64,000 nucleotides of DNA from JAJDYQ01 sp963662865 (GCA_963662865.1 OY759969.1:1922001-1986000), one strand, 5' to 3'. Positions 48,301 to 55,174 are shown, counted from the stretch's first letter. The notes: generated by a model not told the origin, from the sequence alone. Program-made: numbers and translations.

Positions 48301-49083
48301 TACCGTCAGCACCGGCACGTCGTCGTCGGTCACGGTGACGTCCACACTGTCAAGGTCGTACTCTATGGTGGACATCGCCGCGTGTTGAATTATCGCTGTG
48401 CGCGCGTTCATGGCGTCATCCCGGTTGTTGTTGACGCCGGTGACGGTGACGGTCTGTGCCATATTCCAGTTGGCCGTCGTGAACGTCAGGATCGACGGGC
48501 TCACGGTGGCCACATTTGTCGCATTGGAGACCACCATAATCTCCACGTCGCCGGGCGGCTGTCTGTCCAGCGGGAAGGTGTAGGTGTCTGTGCCGTCGGC
48601 CTCAGTGACCGTGGTGTCCCCGTCGCTCTGGTCGATGATCGCATTGAGCCTATCATTGTCTTGGATGATCACATCCTGTACGATTATTGAATTCCCTCCC
48701 CCTAATGTGTAACCCGAACCGGCGATCAGTCTCACTCGGAATAGCTCGTTGAGCTCTTCTAAGTTGTCATCGACGATCACCACGGGGATATTGGCGCTGG
48801 CCTCGTTCGCGGCGACCGATATTGAACCGGAATTGGGGTCGGTGTAGTCGCTGTCCGTGGTACTCAAAGAATTAAGCGCGTAATTGATCGTAATGCTCGA
48901 GGCCGGTGCCGGACTTAGATTGACCACCACATTGTATGTGCCAACATCCTCGTCTAAGGAGACGAAGCTGTCGCCGCCCAAGGTCGCCACCGGGGTGGTC
49001 TGGGCGAAGGTCGGCACCGCAAGGCCGACGAGCAGCACGGCGGCGAGGCTGCGGCGCAGTCGGCAAAGCAAACCTGCGCTCAT
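36382..49083 (-). CDS. Giant repeat-rich autotransporter adhesin-like protein (about 4,230 residues)
   Basis: Begins at the ATG at 49083 (GGAG 10 bases upstream) with a signal peptide (LCRLRRSLAAVLLVGLAVPTFAQ). The passenger is made of Calx-beta-like and related beta modules: six with the (A)LAVPLTF.GEATPGTDYT pattern, three with the IDVPLSI.GT.VT variant, three with VTEGS.TFT, and twelve with a motif like ALTFT..NW..AQTVTVTGV. The last ~400 residues form an outer-membrane autotransporter barrel (DGVSVWGQASYSRYEDA ... GAQWKLHW, ending in Trp). Probably a secreted, calcium-binding surface adhesin. GC-rich compared with most neighbours. An upstream ATG at 49152 is in frame but adds no signal sequence. 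Confidence 0.88.
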   Translation of the reverse strand: MSAGLLCRLRRSLAAVLLVGLAVPTFAQTTPVATLGGDSFVSLDEDVGTYNVVVNLSPAPASSITINYALNSLSTTDSDYTDPNSGSISVAANEASANIPVVIVDDNLEELNELFRVRLIAGSGYTLGGGNSIIVQDVIIQDNDRLNAIIDQSDGDTTVTEADGTDTYTFPLDRQPPGDVEIMVVSNATNVATVSPSILTFTTANWNMAQTVTVTGVNNNRDDAMNARTAIIQHAAMSTIEYDLDSVDVTVTDDDVPVLTVSEQDGHTTIVEGGDARTFVVVSDIPIDGLVSYRSPTSDDLSIVFITPPTLTGETPMHTSEISFGDDDMDDPSGRTATAVIRAGSGYTLGDPSTVTFTVIDNDPTTVTLAGVDGDIGEGDGKPFTVTLGRELVDGEVLAVPLTFMGEATPGTDYTVTGAAATGVAYTGLNSATGTVTFTGPSAASATLTLSATPDSDVEASGETVIIDLGTLDGDSGTGLDGGATGTDNLADFSIQPFSASITLTSTTGSEGNSGSQDTRFQINMAPARSRLTNFLVCIDPGSTAIYQGGGRDFILRTASRNSFIVGVGSTTQAQGTTTPGCTAVVVGANATNTGTTYNIRTDGDTTDEPDETVVLTLARVTASTSSVNTPNGVAISPTANRVTFTITDDDPTVVSLTRPSSDTGAVHEGAEAILVVDLSRRLINGETIDVPLSISGTNVTPDDWNLALSGTSFGATLSGEDTSTPLLRISDAASLGGANLFLTPTFDETDEGGTETYTIALGPDGAGTNGFDRTTLGTNVGGGADPHATTNTLDLEVLDSMRHTMSLSLDSEMGAEGDSGLSDGATMTMTIDPPSPQVVSFDIQLSGTATRGGNDYSVFVAGSNTDGSVSDSTLRLNLPANRATVPFRIRANGDTVDESNETVTLALVRFGTPANVIFDDDATTVTYTITDDDTAGVTITETDDATTLIEDGTDDYGVVLTSQPTADVTITPTSGTTATATVSPSALTFTATNWDTAQTFTVTGVDNAIDGADQEVTISHTATATGDAIYNAITPASVTATVIDDEPTIVSLTRTGGTGAIEEGGTVGFTIALDRALTAGEIIDVPLSIGGTGVTTDDWSLTAAGTGVTLSAEGTATPLLSFAGEGSETATLVLTTARDVTTEGTGTETYTIALGPNDNSANGFDHASRATNVGGGADPHPSDNTFDVMVGDVSLISFALASSAADEGVGTHNVVFNLMPAPTADMMITYVSTAHSATENGDYSVPGRRISVTANTSSVSIPVTIIDDSLDEIRESAALTLTTIGSDYTPGSTSTHTLFIIDNDATTVTLAGAAGDIMEGADKAFTVTLGRALAAGEALAVPLTFMGEATPGTDYTVTGATASGVTYSGLGSAAGTVTFTGPSAASTTLTLSATADSDVEASGESVIIGLGTLNSNSGTDLGGGASGTDNLADFNIGGPPPVIGITGGPAVTEGSAATFTVTASRAQATDLPIMLTVADAAAPGDYLDSGDEGARMVNLPGGTTMTTVQIATQADRIDEPNGLITATIADGTGYTVDTPPAATVQVRDDDMTAVALSSSTAGNITEGASKVFTVALTRPLIAGESLAVPLTFMGEATPGTDYTVTGPAAMGIAYSGLNSAAGTVTFTGPSADRTRLTLTATLDNEVEAAGETVDIDLGTLGRDSGTNLGGGAFDADILNIFTIEDPSILTITGGAAVTEGSSVTFTVTADRVPSSDLDITLTVADAAAGDYLDAGDEGERMVTLSGTTTATLEIPTQADAIDETNGLITMTIADGTGYTVGMPSSAMVGVSDDDATTVTLAGTAADINEGVTRNLTVTVNRPLAAGESLAVPLTLGGTATRGTDYTLTGTDADGIAYTIPDSGPAGTVTFTGPAPAIATLTLAVQTDDADDAGETITIAPGTPTGSGPGGPLGGALIGTGSLDYTIMQDPAIVLLPTLAITEGASANYAVSLAVLPTIDVTIAVTGQAGTELTLSPDALTFTATNWNTIQSFTVTAGTDADADDDTATLMHTATGGNYDTVTAQITVNTRDEDEAGVTLTETQDDTTVIEQGSADGGTDTYTVVLATQPASAVEITVTSDTTSAATVSPMTLTFTTANWNTAQTVTVTGINDNRVNAGGERTASLSHHISTGDSRSYPTNGLSPAPVTVTVSDDDEAGVTLTETQGGTTVVEDGSADGGTDTYTVELDTQPSADVVIVPTSGTTSAATVSPPRLTFTPANWEAVQTVTVTGADDSTDAVDRQSSITHAATSTDADYNDIMVDSVTATVRDDEPTVVSLMRTGTTGAVDEGGTVGFTITLGRALSAGEIIDVPLSIGGTNVTTADWSLAAAGSGVSLTNEATATPLLSFAEGAETATLELSPEADNIDEGTETYRIELGANGDGTNGFDHTSLGTNVGGGADPHGSANGFDVEVVDAASHIVSVAIDPAMGAEGDTGLSDGATVTVTVTPPRPQGFALSLELSGTATRGSDYRFTQADNSEITGALELSFAADQASVAYKIRVSGDAVDEDDETVIVTVDRVGTTPEDVAIAPGAASVSYTVLNDDTPPGVTLVEPNGATTLTETGSARYTMVLNRQPTSDVTVVATSGMASLATVSPAAGLIFSDSNWDTAQTVTVTGVNNDADASDRTVIISHAATSTDSNYSGLAVASVTATVSDDDATPVTLAGAAGNLTEGDAKTITVTLGRALVAGEVLAVPLSFGGAATPGTDYSITGRAASGVSYTGLNGAAGTVTFTGPLTGMTATVATLTLSATVDSVDEGGGETVDIDLGTLDGDSGTNLGGGASGTDSLADFTIEEPVVIDITGGAAVTEGSSATFTLTASRAPGAELSITVAVTDAAAGNFVDSGAEGEATVTLASGATTVTYEVATQADVTDEASGTLTVTVADGDGYMVGPSPVAMVAVNDDDATVVTLSGAGGNLNEGATSALSVTLNRGLISGESLAVPLTLGGTAERGTDYTLTGTPANNIAYDIPDSGGAGTVTFSGPSVSAATLTLRILTDIITDANETIDIDLGPLGTTTGTNLGGGARGTDNLADFVIMEEPTIVLMPASLTVTEGGSAVGYAVSLATRPMVNVAIAVTGHSGTDLSPTPSGLTFTSANWSAVQTITVTADTDVDAVDDTARLTHTASATGDGYDGVTAQLPVTITDPDMAGVTLVETAGATRIVENGSTDTYTVELSTQPSGNVELMIASSDQTAATVSPTGLTFTMGNWNTAQEVTVRGVDDRIDNAGGERRVSLSHRISRGDGNSYPTDGLTLESLAVTVVDDDEAGVRFSETGVTVNENGAEDGGTASYTVVLTTPPAGAVEIAVSSDLPTAATASPAVLTFTVGNWDTEQTVTVRGVDDRLDNSPRDRRRTRISHGIRVGDGVGYPTSLSLTAVVVAVLDDDAAPAVMISAMEDFTVNENGGMASYTVELASQPAGDVEITTTSTMPIAAMVSPASLTFTTANWDTAQRVTVTGVDDNINNPDNRRTASIGHRISNGDGGGYPTDGLSPESVVVTVTDDDAAPGVMISVDVATVNENGGTASYTVELASQPAGDVEITTTSTMPIAAMVSPASLTFTTVNWDTAQRVTVTGVDDNINNPGNRRTASIGHRISVGDGGGYPTDGLSPESVVVTVTDDDAAPGVTISVDVATVNENGGTASYTVVLDSQPGAPVQLTVTSDTPTAATAGPSTLTFTTVNWNTAQVVTVTGVVDDIDHPGGARTASIGHRISNGDGGRYPTDGLSPESVVVTVTDGETETSQMQAAQETWLPRFGLMALEHMLGGLDARFSLTDRAPGLSGNVSGLSSGRALPGVDHGIGDVSGLGADGFGQGAGHGDGLGAGSVDRLLNLSRTLSLRDMLSGSRFVYTDQDGVSVWGQASYSRYEDAREGVTVDGEVTTGLLGVDSDNGRTLLGLALSYSEGTGDWSGASAQGELSSTLASLLPYIRHNVTERLQLWAAASYGLGNLEQSSTSADSRHDINQLSASVGLRGTLLERPVEAGGLKLELTSDATLARIESNDDDGGVAGLTADTQRLRLGLEWSWQMPQADGGRLVPELELGMRYDGGDSSDGVGVELGGGISWELPSRGLTVDVRGRRLLDHDAAERREWGVSGSLRYELQPDTAYGPSLSVRQEYGTAAASGGLDRLLSDSLSEALEGDSSQPGSASGRWSLEGEWGLALSDGATGIPYAGLSSSGTSSGSGRDLTVGWRLLSAPGGPDTELDIKALRRRDGEGKTNHGIGAQWKLHW
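37871..38923. repeat. Three tandem 351-bp repeats in the autotransporter gene
   Basis: Near-identical units with starts at about 37871, 38222 and 38573, each coding for 117 residues (one NW..AQ-type module). The high DNA identity suggests recent duplication and makes the count liable to recombination. Confidence 0.85.
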
Positions 49084-49265
49084 GATGCCGGAACTCCATG
49101 CCGGGCCCTGACGACAGGTATCGGCCCGGACAACCGCAGGGTCAAGGGCCATATCCCGAATTGGAATGGGGGGGGGGGGGGGGGGGGGGGGGGGGCTATC
49201 AAATCGTACAGGGTGTTTACCACAGACTCCATAGCCGCTCCGGCCATCGTTGTTTTGCTCATCAT
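49080..49265 (-). CDS. Leader reading frame carrying the poly-C run
   Basis: ATG at 49265 (a second ATG follows directly) with GGAG 8 bases upstream. It reads MMSKTTMAGAAME, passes through the C run as prolines, and its TGA (49080-49082) overlaps the ATG of the autotransporter as ATGA. 61 residues in the sequenced state. That overlap suggests translational coupling. One base more (or two less) in the run would fuse it in frame to the autotransporter; one base less would stop it early, at a TGA soon after the run. Not a known protein. Confidence 0.5.
   Translation of the reverse strand: MMSKTTMAGAAMESVVNTLYDLIAPPPPPPPPPFQFGIWPLTLRLSGPIPVVRARHGVPAS
49168..49195. repeat. Homopolymer of 28 G upstream of the autotransporter
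   Basis: Uninterrupted run, read as C on the coding strand of the autotransporter, 85-112 bases upstream of its start. Such tracts are typical sites of slipped-strand mispairing; the exact length may also be affected by sequencing error. Confidence 0.95.
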
Positions 49266-49543
49266 TGCTTCGTCTCCGCTCCGACGGGTGTTCCGTTTGG
49301 CTTTCCGATTCCTGGCCCTGACGGGCCAGCGAACTTTTTGAGCCGCTTCAGGTCCGGTTGTTATGCCGGACATGCAAAATTGCTATTCTAGACCCATCCG
49401 GACGATATTGCAAGCGCTGATATTTTTCAATATGAGCCGTATCTGAAACAGTGTGCGTCCGGGGAGGGATTCAGTTGCTGACATTTTATGTTTTTATCTT
49501 TAAGATAATGGCAGACTATTTGAAGGTTTTGGTGTGCAGGGTT

Positions 49544-50089
49544 ATGAATTTACGTATCGGGGTGATTATCGGGGTGATTATGGCTGCCGCAGTGGCACGG
49601 CTGGCGCTGTCCGGGGTGCCTAATGTTGCTCCGGTCACTGCTCTGGCGCTGTTTTCCGGCGCTTTTCTGGCGGACCGGGGGCTGGCGCTCATGATTCCGA
49701 TGATTGTGATGCTTTGCGGTGATCTGGTTATCGGTTTGCACGGTACCATGCTGTTTGTTTATGGGGCTTTTGTGCTCGTGGGCCTTGTGGGGATCGCTCT
49801 TGCGGGGCGGCTTTCCGGCGGGGTTGTTATTATTGCTTCGTTGTTTTCGTCATTGTTGTTCTTTCTGGTGACCAATCTCGGTGTGTGGCTGGTTGCGGGG
49901 TATTATCCGTTGACGTTTGAGGGGTTGATCGCCTGCTTCATTGCGGCTGTCCCTTTCTTTCATTATTCGCTGTTGGGGGATCTGTTTTTTGCGGGCGTTA
50001 TGTTCGGAGGGTTCGGGTTGCTTGAGCGCCGCGTCCCTGCTCTGCGCCGGGATCATGGGGCGTTGCTTTGCGACCGGTTAGCCGGATGA
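49544..50089 (+). CDS. DUF6580-like integral membrane protein
   Basis: 181 residues with five or six membrane segments from the ATG at 49544 (NLRIGVIIGVIMAAAVARLAL). The VPNVAPVTALALFSGAFLADRGLALMIPMIVMLCGD region resembles DUF6580, a family with the look of ECF transporter substrate-binding (S) components; the function is not known. Other starts are possible in frame (49508, 49451). The Sel1 gene start overlaps its stop as ATGA. Confidence 0.7.
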   Translation: MNLRIGVIIGVIMAAAVARLALSGVPNVAPVTALALFSGAFLADRGLALMIPMIVMLCGDLVIGLHGTMLFVYGAFVLVGLVGIALAGRLSGGVVIIASLFSSLLFFLVTNLGVWLVAGYYPLTFEGLIACFIAAVPFFHYSLLGDLFFAGVMFGGFGLLERRVPALRRDHGALLCDRLAG

Positions 50090-50727
50090 AGACGCTGCCG
50101 GTCAATTTATTCATTGCGGTCCTGCTGGCTGCTGCGGTCGGTGGTGTTTTTGCCGATAGCAGGGCGGCCAATGGGGAGGTCCTGGGGCTTATTGAAAGGG
50201 CCGCTTCGGGGGATAAGGTCGCCCAGTTTTCACTTGGAACCGCCTATGACAGCGGGCACGGTGTCAAGGCTGATCCGCTGAAGGCCGCGTTATGGTACGA
50301 AAAAGCGGCCAAGCAGGGGCATATTGACGCCCAGTTCAGCCTTGGTGTGCTGTATGACGAGGGGGTCGGGGTTCGACAGGATTACCGGCAGGCCTGGTAC
50401 TGGTATCAGCAGGCCGCCGATCAGGGCATGGCCGAGGCGGGGAATAACCTGGGTCTGCTGTATGCCCGTGGTCATGGCGTTGAACAGGATTACAGAAGGG
50501 CTTATGTGTATTTCAGGATGGCGGCGGATCGGGGCTTTGCGGATGCCATCTATAATCTTGGCCTGCTCTATCGGGAGGGTCTGGGAACCGATAAGAATCT
50601 GTTGCAGGCGTTTGCCCTGTTTGCGCAGGCTATGGCTGAAAGCCCTGACGCCGCCCGCGCATACCGTCAACTGGCAAAACGCCTGACGCATCGGGAGCAG
50701 GTGACCGCATTGACGGGCCTGAAGTAA
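50086..50727 (+). CDS. Exported Sel1-repeat protein
   Basis: 213 residues from the ATG at 50086 overlapping the previous stop. Signal peptide (VNLFIAVLLAAAVGGVFA), then four Sel1-like repeats (AQFSLGTAYDSGHGVKADPLKAALWYEKAAKQGH and similar). Periplasmic adaptor or scaffold of unknown partner. Probably translationally coupled with the membrane protein before it. Confidence 0.85.
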   Translation: MKTLPVNLFIAVLLAAAVGGVFADSRAANGEVLGLIERAASGDKVAQFSLGTAYDSGHGVKADPLKAALWYEKAAKQGHIDAQFSLGVLYDEGVGVRQDYRQAWYWYQQAADQGMAEAGNNLGLLYARGHGVEQDYRRAYVYFRMAADRGFADAIYNLGLLYREGLGTDKNLLQAFALFAQAMAESPDAARAYRQLAKRLTHREQVTALTGLK

Positions 50728-50765
50728 GCCGGCCTGATGTTTCCGTTTTATCACGAGTGATATTT

Positions 50766-53693
50766 ATGAACCACGACACATTTGAGCCGGTGAAAACCGA
50801 TTTTGTCCCCGCCTTGAACCTTGCGGTCGAAGATTACCGGCACGGGGTTACCGGTGCCCGTCATCTGCATCTTGCCTGTGAGGACAGCAATAATGTATTC
50901 ATGGTGGCGTTTATGACCAAACCCCAGGATTCTACCGGAGTTGCCCATATCCTTGAACATACTTCGCTTTGCGGCAGTGAAAAATACCCTGTCCGGGATC
51001 CTTTTTTTATGATGACGCGCCGTTCTCTGAATAATTTTATGAATGCCTTTACCAGTAGCGACTGGACGGCTTACCCGTTTGCATCCCAGAACCGTAAGGA
51101 TTTTGATAACCTGCTACAGGTCTATCTGGACGCGGCTTTCTTTCCTAATCTGAACCATCTGGATTTTCTTCAGGAGGGACACCGGGTTGAGTTTGTCGAA
51201 CCCGATAATCCCGATTCGGAGCTGGTATTCAAGGGCGTGGTGTTCAATGAGATGAAGGGCGCCATGAGTTCTCCCGTCAGTGTGTTGAGCCACGCTTTGC
51301 AGTCTGCCCTGTTTCCAACGACGACATATCATCACAATTCGGGGGGGGAACCGGAGAATATACCCGATCTGAGCTGGGGGCAGCTAAAGGCTTTTCATGC
51401 GCGTCATTACCATCCGTCCAATGCGACCTTTCTTACCTATGGGGATATTCCCGCCGCCGAGCAGCAACGAAAATTTGAGCAGTGGGCGTTGAGCCGCTTC
51501 CGTGACCGGGGAGAACGATTTGTGGTGGAGACCGAGATGCGCCGGCACGCTCCTGTCAGGGCTGAAGCTCGCTATGTGTTTGATAGCGACGAGGATTCTG
51601 CCCGGCGCTCACACGTTGTACTGGGCTGGTTGATCGGGGAAACGGCGAATCCTGATGACCTTATGAACGCCCATCTGTTATCGGGGGTGTTGCTGGATAA
51701 CAGCGCTTCGCCATTGAGGCAGGCGCTGGAAACAACCGATCTGGCCGCCTCTCCTTCGGCGCTGTGTGGTCTGGACGATCACGCACGTGAGTTTACCTTT
51801 ACTGCGGGCGTGGAAGGGGCTCGCGCTGAGGATGCGGACGCTATCGAAGACTTGATTATGGGCGTCATCAGGGATGTGGCTGCGAACGGGGTCCCTCAGG
51901 GGCAGGTTGAGTCCGTGTTGCACCAGCTTGAGCTCAGTCAGCGCGAAATCGGTGGGGATGGTTTTCCGTTTGGCCTGAAGCTGATGTTGAATGGATTGCC
52001 CGCCGCGTTGCATGGAGGTAAACCGGCGACGGCGTTAGACCTTGATCCGGCCCTTGAGCGTCTCCGTGAAGACATTAAGGATGCCGCTTTTATCAGGAAT
52101 CTGGTACGGGTCTGCCTGCTTGAAAATCCGCATCGTGTCCGTTTGCTGATGTCTCCGGATAAGGAGCTGAACCGGAAAAAACTGGAGGTGGAACGCGAAC
52201 GTCTTGCGCAGATGAAGGCGCGGCTTGATGATCGCAAGAAGCAGGATATTATCGATATGACGCACAGGCTGGAAGAGCGTCAGAGTCGGAGAGATAATCC
52301 GGAAATCCTGCCCAGGGTCACGCTGGACGATATTAATGCGGATATCCGCGTGGTCGAAGGCCGGAAAATCGGCATTAACGGCACGCCTGTGGCCTGTTAT
52401 GCCGCCAGCACGAACGGGCTTGTTTACGCCGATATGGTGGCAACCGTACCGGATATGGGGCCTGAACTTCTGGCTATTTTTCCGCTGTTTTGTGAGTTGC
52501 TGACCGAGGTCGGTGTCGGTAAGAGGGACTATTTGCAGACAGCAGGCTGGCAGGCCGCCGTGACCGGTGGTGTCAGTGCGCGACATTCCATATATAACAA
52601 TATCAGTGACGGTGACGCTGCTTCCGTCAGCTTTATCCTGTCCGGCAAGGCGTTGAAGCGCAACATTGAGGCACTTTCTGAGATCATGGCGGCAACTCTG
52701 GATGAGACCCGCTTTGATGAGCCGGAGCGCCTCAGGGAGGTGATTTCTCAAATACGGGTTCATCGGGAGTCTGCTATCACCGGTCACGGTCACAGTCTGG
52801 CGATGATGGCGGCCAGTGCGTCGCTATCACCTAATGCCGCGCTTGCTCACCGGTGGAACGGCCTTGAGGCCGTTCGTCAGGTCAAACGGCTTGATGAGGA
52901 TCTGGGGTCTGCAAGCAAGCTGAGGCTGTTTGCCGAGCAACTGGCGCAAATCCGGGAGATTATCGCACGATCTCCGAGGGAGCTGCTTCTGGTTGCCGAG
53001 GCGGAATATCTGGAGACCATGCAGCGATCTTTTCTCTCACAACTGGGGGCGAGAGAGGGTCTGGCGGTTAACCATGAACAGACGGCTTTTTGTCCGGTGG
53101 CGGAAAAAGAACCGGTCAATCAGGGCTGGTTGACCAGCACCCAGGTAAATTTCTGTTCGCAGGCCTATCCGGCTGTGCCGGCTGACCACGAGGACGCGGC
53201 GGCGTTTACTGTTCTCGGTGGCTACATGAGAAACAACTTTTTACATACCGCGATCAGGGAAAAGGGTGGTGCTTATGGCGGTGGGGCCACATACGATAGT
53301 GATGGTGCCGTGTTCCGCTTTTATTCCTACAGGGATCCGAGGCTTGGGGATACCCTGGAGGATTATCAGGCGTCGTTACAGTGGATGCTGGAAGATAACG
53401 GCGACCATGAACCCCGGCTGCTTGAAGAGGCCATATTGGGCATTATCGCCGCTCTTGACCGTCCTCACTCGCCTGCGGGTGAGGCGGTGACGGCATTCTA
53501 TTGCGAGCGGACCGGGCGTACGGTCGAGCAACGCCGTCGATTCAGGGAACGGGTATTGCAGGTGACGCTGGAGGATTTGCGTCGGCTGGTTCATCGGTAT
53601 CTGACGTCGGACCGGGTCAATACCGCCGTTATTACGGACCCCGGGAAGGTGCCGGGGCTGCAATCGCTGGGCTTGCAGGAAATCCAGGTTTAG
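50766..53693 (+). CDS. M16C-type zinc metallopeptidase (PreP/insulinase family)
   Basis: About 975 residues with the inverted zinc motif HILEH (HxxEH, near residue 60) and the downstream Glu, followed by four M16-type halves and a C-terminal segment (GAYGGGATYDSDGAVFRFYSYRDPRLGDT) typical of M16C peptidases (PreP). No signal peptide; probably degrades peptides in the cytosol. ATG at 50766 chosen over a GTG at 50757. Confidence 0.92.
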   Translation: MNHDTFEPVKTDFVPALNLAVEDYRHGVTGARHLHLACEDSNNVFMVAFMTKPQDSTGVAHILEHTSLCGSEKYPVRDPFFMMTRRSLNNFMNAFTSSDWTAYPFASQNRKDFDNLLQVYLDAAFFPNLNHLDFLQEGHRVEFVEPDNPDSELVFKGVVFNEMKGAMSSPVSVLSHALQSALFPTTTYHHNSGGEPENIPDLSWGQLKAFHARHYHPSNATFLTYGDIPAAEQQRKFEQWALSRFRDRGERFVVETEMRRHAPVRAEARYVFDSDEDSARRSHVVLGWLIGETANPDDLMNAHLLSGVLLDNSASPLRQALETTDLAASPSALCGLDDHAREFTFTAGVEGARAEDADAIEDLIMGVIRDVAANGVPQGQVESVLHQLELSQREIGGDGFPFGLKLMLNGLPAALHGGKPATALDLDPALERLREDIKDAAFIRNLVRVCLLENPHRVRLLMSPDKELNRKKLEVERERLAQMKARLDDRKKQDIIDMTHRLEERQSRRDNPEILPRVTLDDINADIRVVEGRKIGINGTPVACYAASTNGLVYADMVATVPDMGPELLAIFPLFCELLTEVGVGKRDYLQTAGWQAAVTGGVSARHSIYNNISDGDAASVSFILSGKALKRNIEALSEIMAATLDETRFDEPERLREVISQIRVHRESAITGHGHSLAMMAASASLSPNAALAHRWNGLEAVRQVKRLDEDLGSASKLRLFAEQLAQIREIIARSPRELLLVAEAEYLETMQRSFLSQLGAREGLAVNHEQTAFCPVAEKEPVNQGWLTSTQVNFCSQAYPAVPADHEDAAAFTVLGGYMRNNFLHTAIREKGGAYGGGATYDSDGAVFRFYSYRDPRLGDTLEDYQASLQWMLEDNGDHEPRLLEEAILGIIAALDRPHSPAGEAVTAFYCERTGRTVEQRRRFRERVLQVTLEDLRRLVHRYLTSDRVNTAVITDPGKVPGLQSLGLQEIQV

Positions 53694-53706
53694 ATCAACC
53701 GGACAG

Positions 53707-54573
53707 ATGGCCGGGGAACGGCAAAATGCGTTCATCCAGGATGCAACGGATGATAATTTTGAAAATCTGGTACTGGTTAATTCTTCAAAAGGCTGCGTAT
53801 TGGTGAATTACTGGTCAAAAAAAATAGGCCCCTGTATTCGCCAGTATCCGGTTCTGGAAAAACTGGCCAATGAGTTTGGTGGCCGGTTCCTGTTGGTCAA
53901 TTTCAATACGGACGAATACCGTGCCCTGGCAAAGCAGTATGGGGTAACCAGCCTGCCGACGGTAAAAATGTTTAGCAACGGTGTCGTTGTCGAGACGCTG
54001 CACGGTTTCCAGGACGAGGGCGATATGAGGCGTATGCTGGCACGATATCTACCCCGCCTTTCCGACAAGGTGCTGACAAAGGCCGTCAGAATCTATCAGC
54101 AGGGGGATGTGGAGAGGTCGCTGGTCATGCTCGCCGAGGCAACCCTCGAAGACCCCCGGAATATCAGGTTGCCTTTAACCATGGCCCGATTGCTGGTAAC
54201 GGAAGGCCGACCGGAAGAGGCATTGAATTTATTGAGCAGCATGCCTGCCGGGCAGCGCGATGATTCAGAGGTAAAAGCCCTGCGTGGACAGATTGGCTTC
54301 ATATTGGCCGCAGGAGACGCGGAGGAGCAAGTCTTGCGGAACGCCGTTGAGAACAATGAGCATGATCTCGAGGCGCGATATCGTCTGGCGGCGCTGCATG
54401 TGCTAAATGATGAATATGGTCGGGCAATGGAGGGTTTTCTGGAAATACTGCATCGGGATCGACAGTATGATAATGGTGCCGCAAGGCGGGCTCTGATTTC
54501 ATTGTTCTCCATACTCGGTGAAGATCATGTGCTTGTTATGGAATATCGTAAACGCTTGCACAATATGGATTGA
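53707..54573 (+). CDS. CnoX/YbbN-like thioredoxin-TPR protein
   Basis: 288 residues: N-terminal thioredoxin domain with the loop SKKIGPC in place of WCGPC, so the first redox Cys is missing, then cis-Pro (TSLPTVKMF) and a C-terminal TPR region (EDPRNIRLPLTMARLLVTEGRPEEAL, YRLAALHVLNDEYGRAMEGF). This layout matches CnoX (YbbN), a chaperone-holdase that hands substrates to GroEL/DnaK; E. coli CnoX also lacks CXXC. Cytosolic. Starts 13 bases after the M16C gene. Confidence 0.85.
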   Translation: MAGERQNAFIQDATDDNFENLVLVNSSKGCVLVNYWSKKIGPCIRQYPVLEKLANEFGGRFLLVNFNTDEYRALAKQYGVTSLPTVKMFSNGVVVETLHGFQDEGDMRRMLARYLPRLSDKVLTKAVRIYQQGDVERSLVMLAEATLEDPRNIRLPLTMARLLVTEGRPEEALNLLSSMPAGQRDDSEVKALRGQIGFILAAGDAEEQVLRNAVENNEHDLEARYRLAALHVLNDEYGRAMEGFLEILHRDRQYDNGAARRALISLFSILGEDHVLVMEYRKRLHNMD

Positions 54574-54696
54574 GTTTCCTTCTGTCATGCGCTCTTGAGG
54601 CGTTGGTATTGCAGTTGTTTCAAGGCTGATTTCCCTTCTTTAATAAGCGGATGAAAAGATTATAATTTCTGTGTCCCCGGACGGATTTCCGGTGTT

Positions 54697-55086
54697 ATGG
54701 CAGACTTTGAAGAAATCGTTCACTCAACAAGGCTTGAGGCGCTGGAAAGCCGGCATTTGCTCAAGTTCATTCATGACCTTTCCGGGGATGCCCAGGATGC
54801 GATTGAAATCATTGACTGCTGGCTGGCCGAAATACCGGGTCTGGCAGAGAAGATGCGAGCGGCTCTTGAGGCAGGCGATCAGCAGGCGCTGAAGGGTTAC
54901 GCACATACCATTAAATCGGCCGCACGCAGCATAGGTGCCGTGGGGCTTGGCGATCTGGCTGAACGGTTACAGTATAAAGAGATGGAGGGCAGTACCGCAG
55001 AATCCGATGCGCCTCTTATCGGGGAGCATATGGAGCTGGCCGTGAGGGATCTGCATACCCTGCTTGATGCCCTGAGGGCCGGCTAA
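54697..55086 (+). CDS. Orphan HPt (histidine phosphotransfer) domain protein
   Basis: 129 residues, helical, with the phosphotransfer His in YAHTIKSAARSIGA followed by a Gly/Leu pattern (GAVGLGDLAERLQ). Such proteins relay phosphate between hybrid kinases and regulators. No kinase or receiver gene is in the neighbourhood, so the partner must be encoded elsewhere. Confidence 0.88.
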   Translation: MADFEEIVHSTRLEALESRHLLKFIHDLSGDAQDAIEIIDCWLAEIPGLAEKMRAALEAGDQQALKGYAHTIKSAARSIGAVGLGDLAERLQYKEMEGSTAESDAPLIGEHMELAVRDLHTLLDALRAG

Positions 55087-55174
55087 TATCCATAAACTAA
55101 TGTGGCCCGATTCTTCGAGGCAGACGGTCGGCAGCGTTTTTCAGATTCTTGCCACTCAATCAGGCGTGGCTGAA

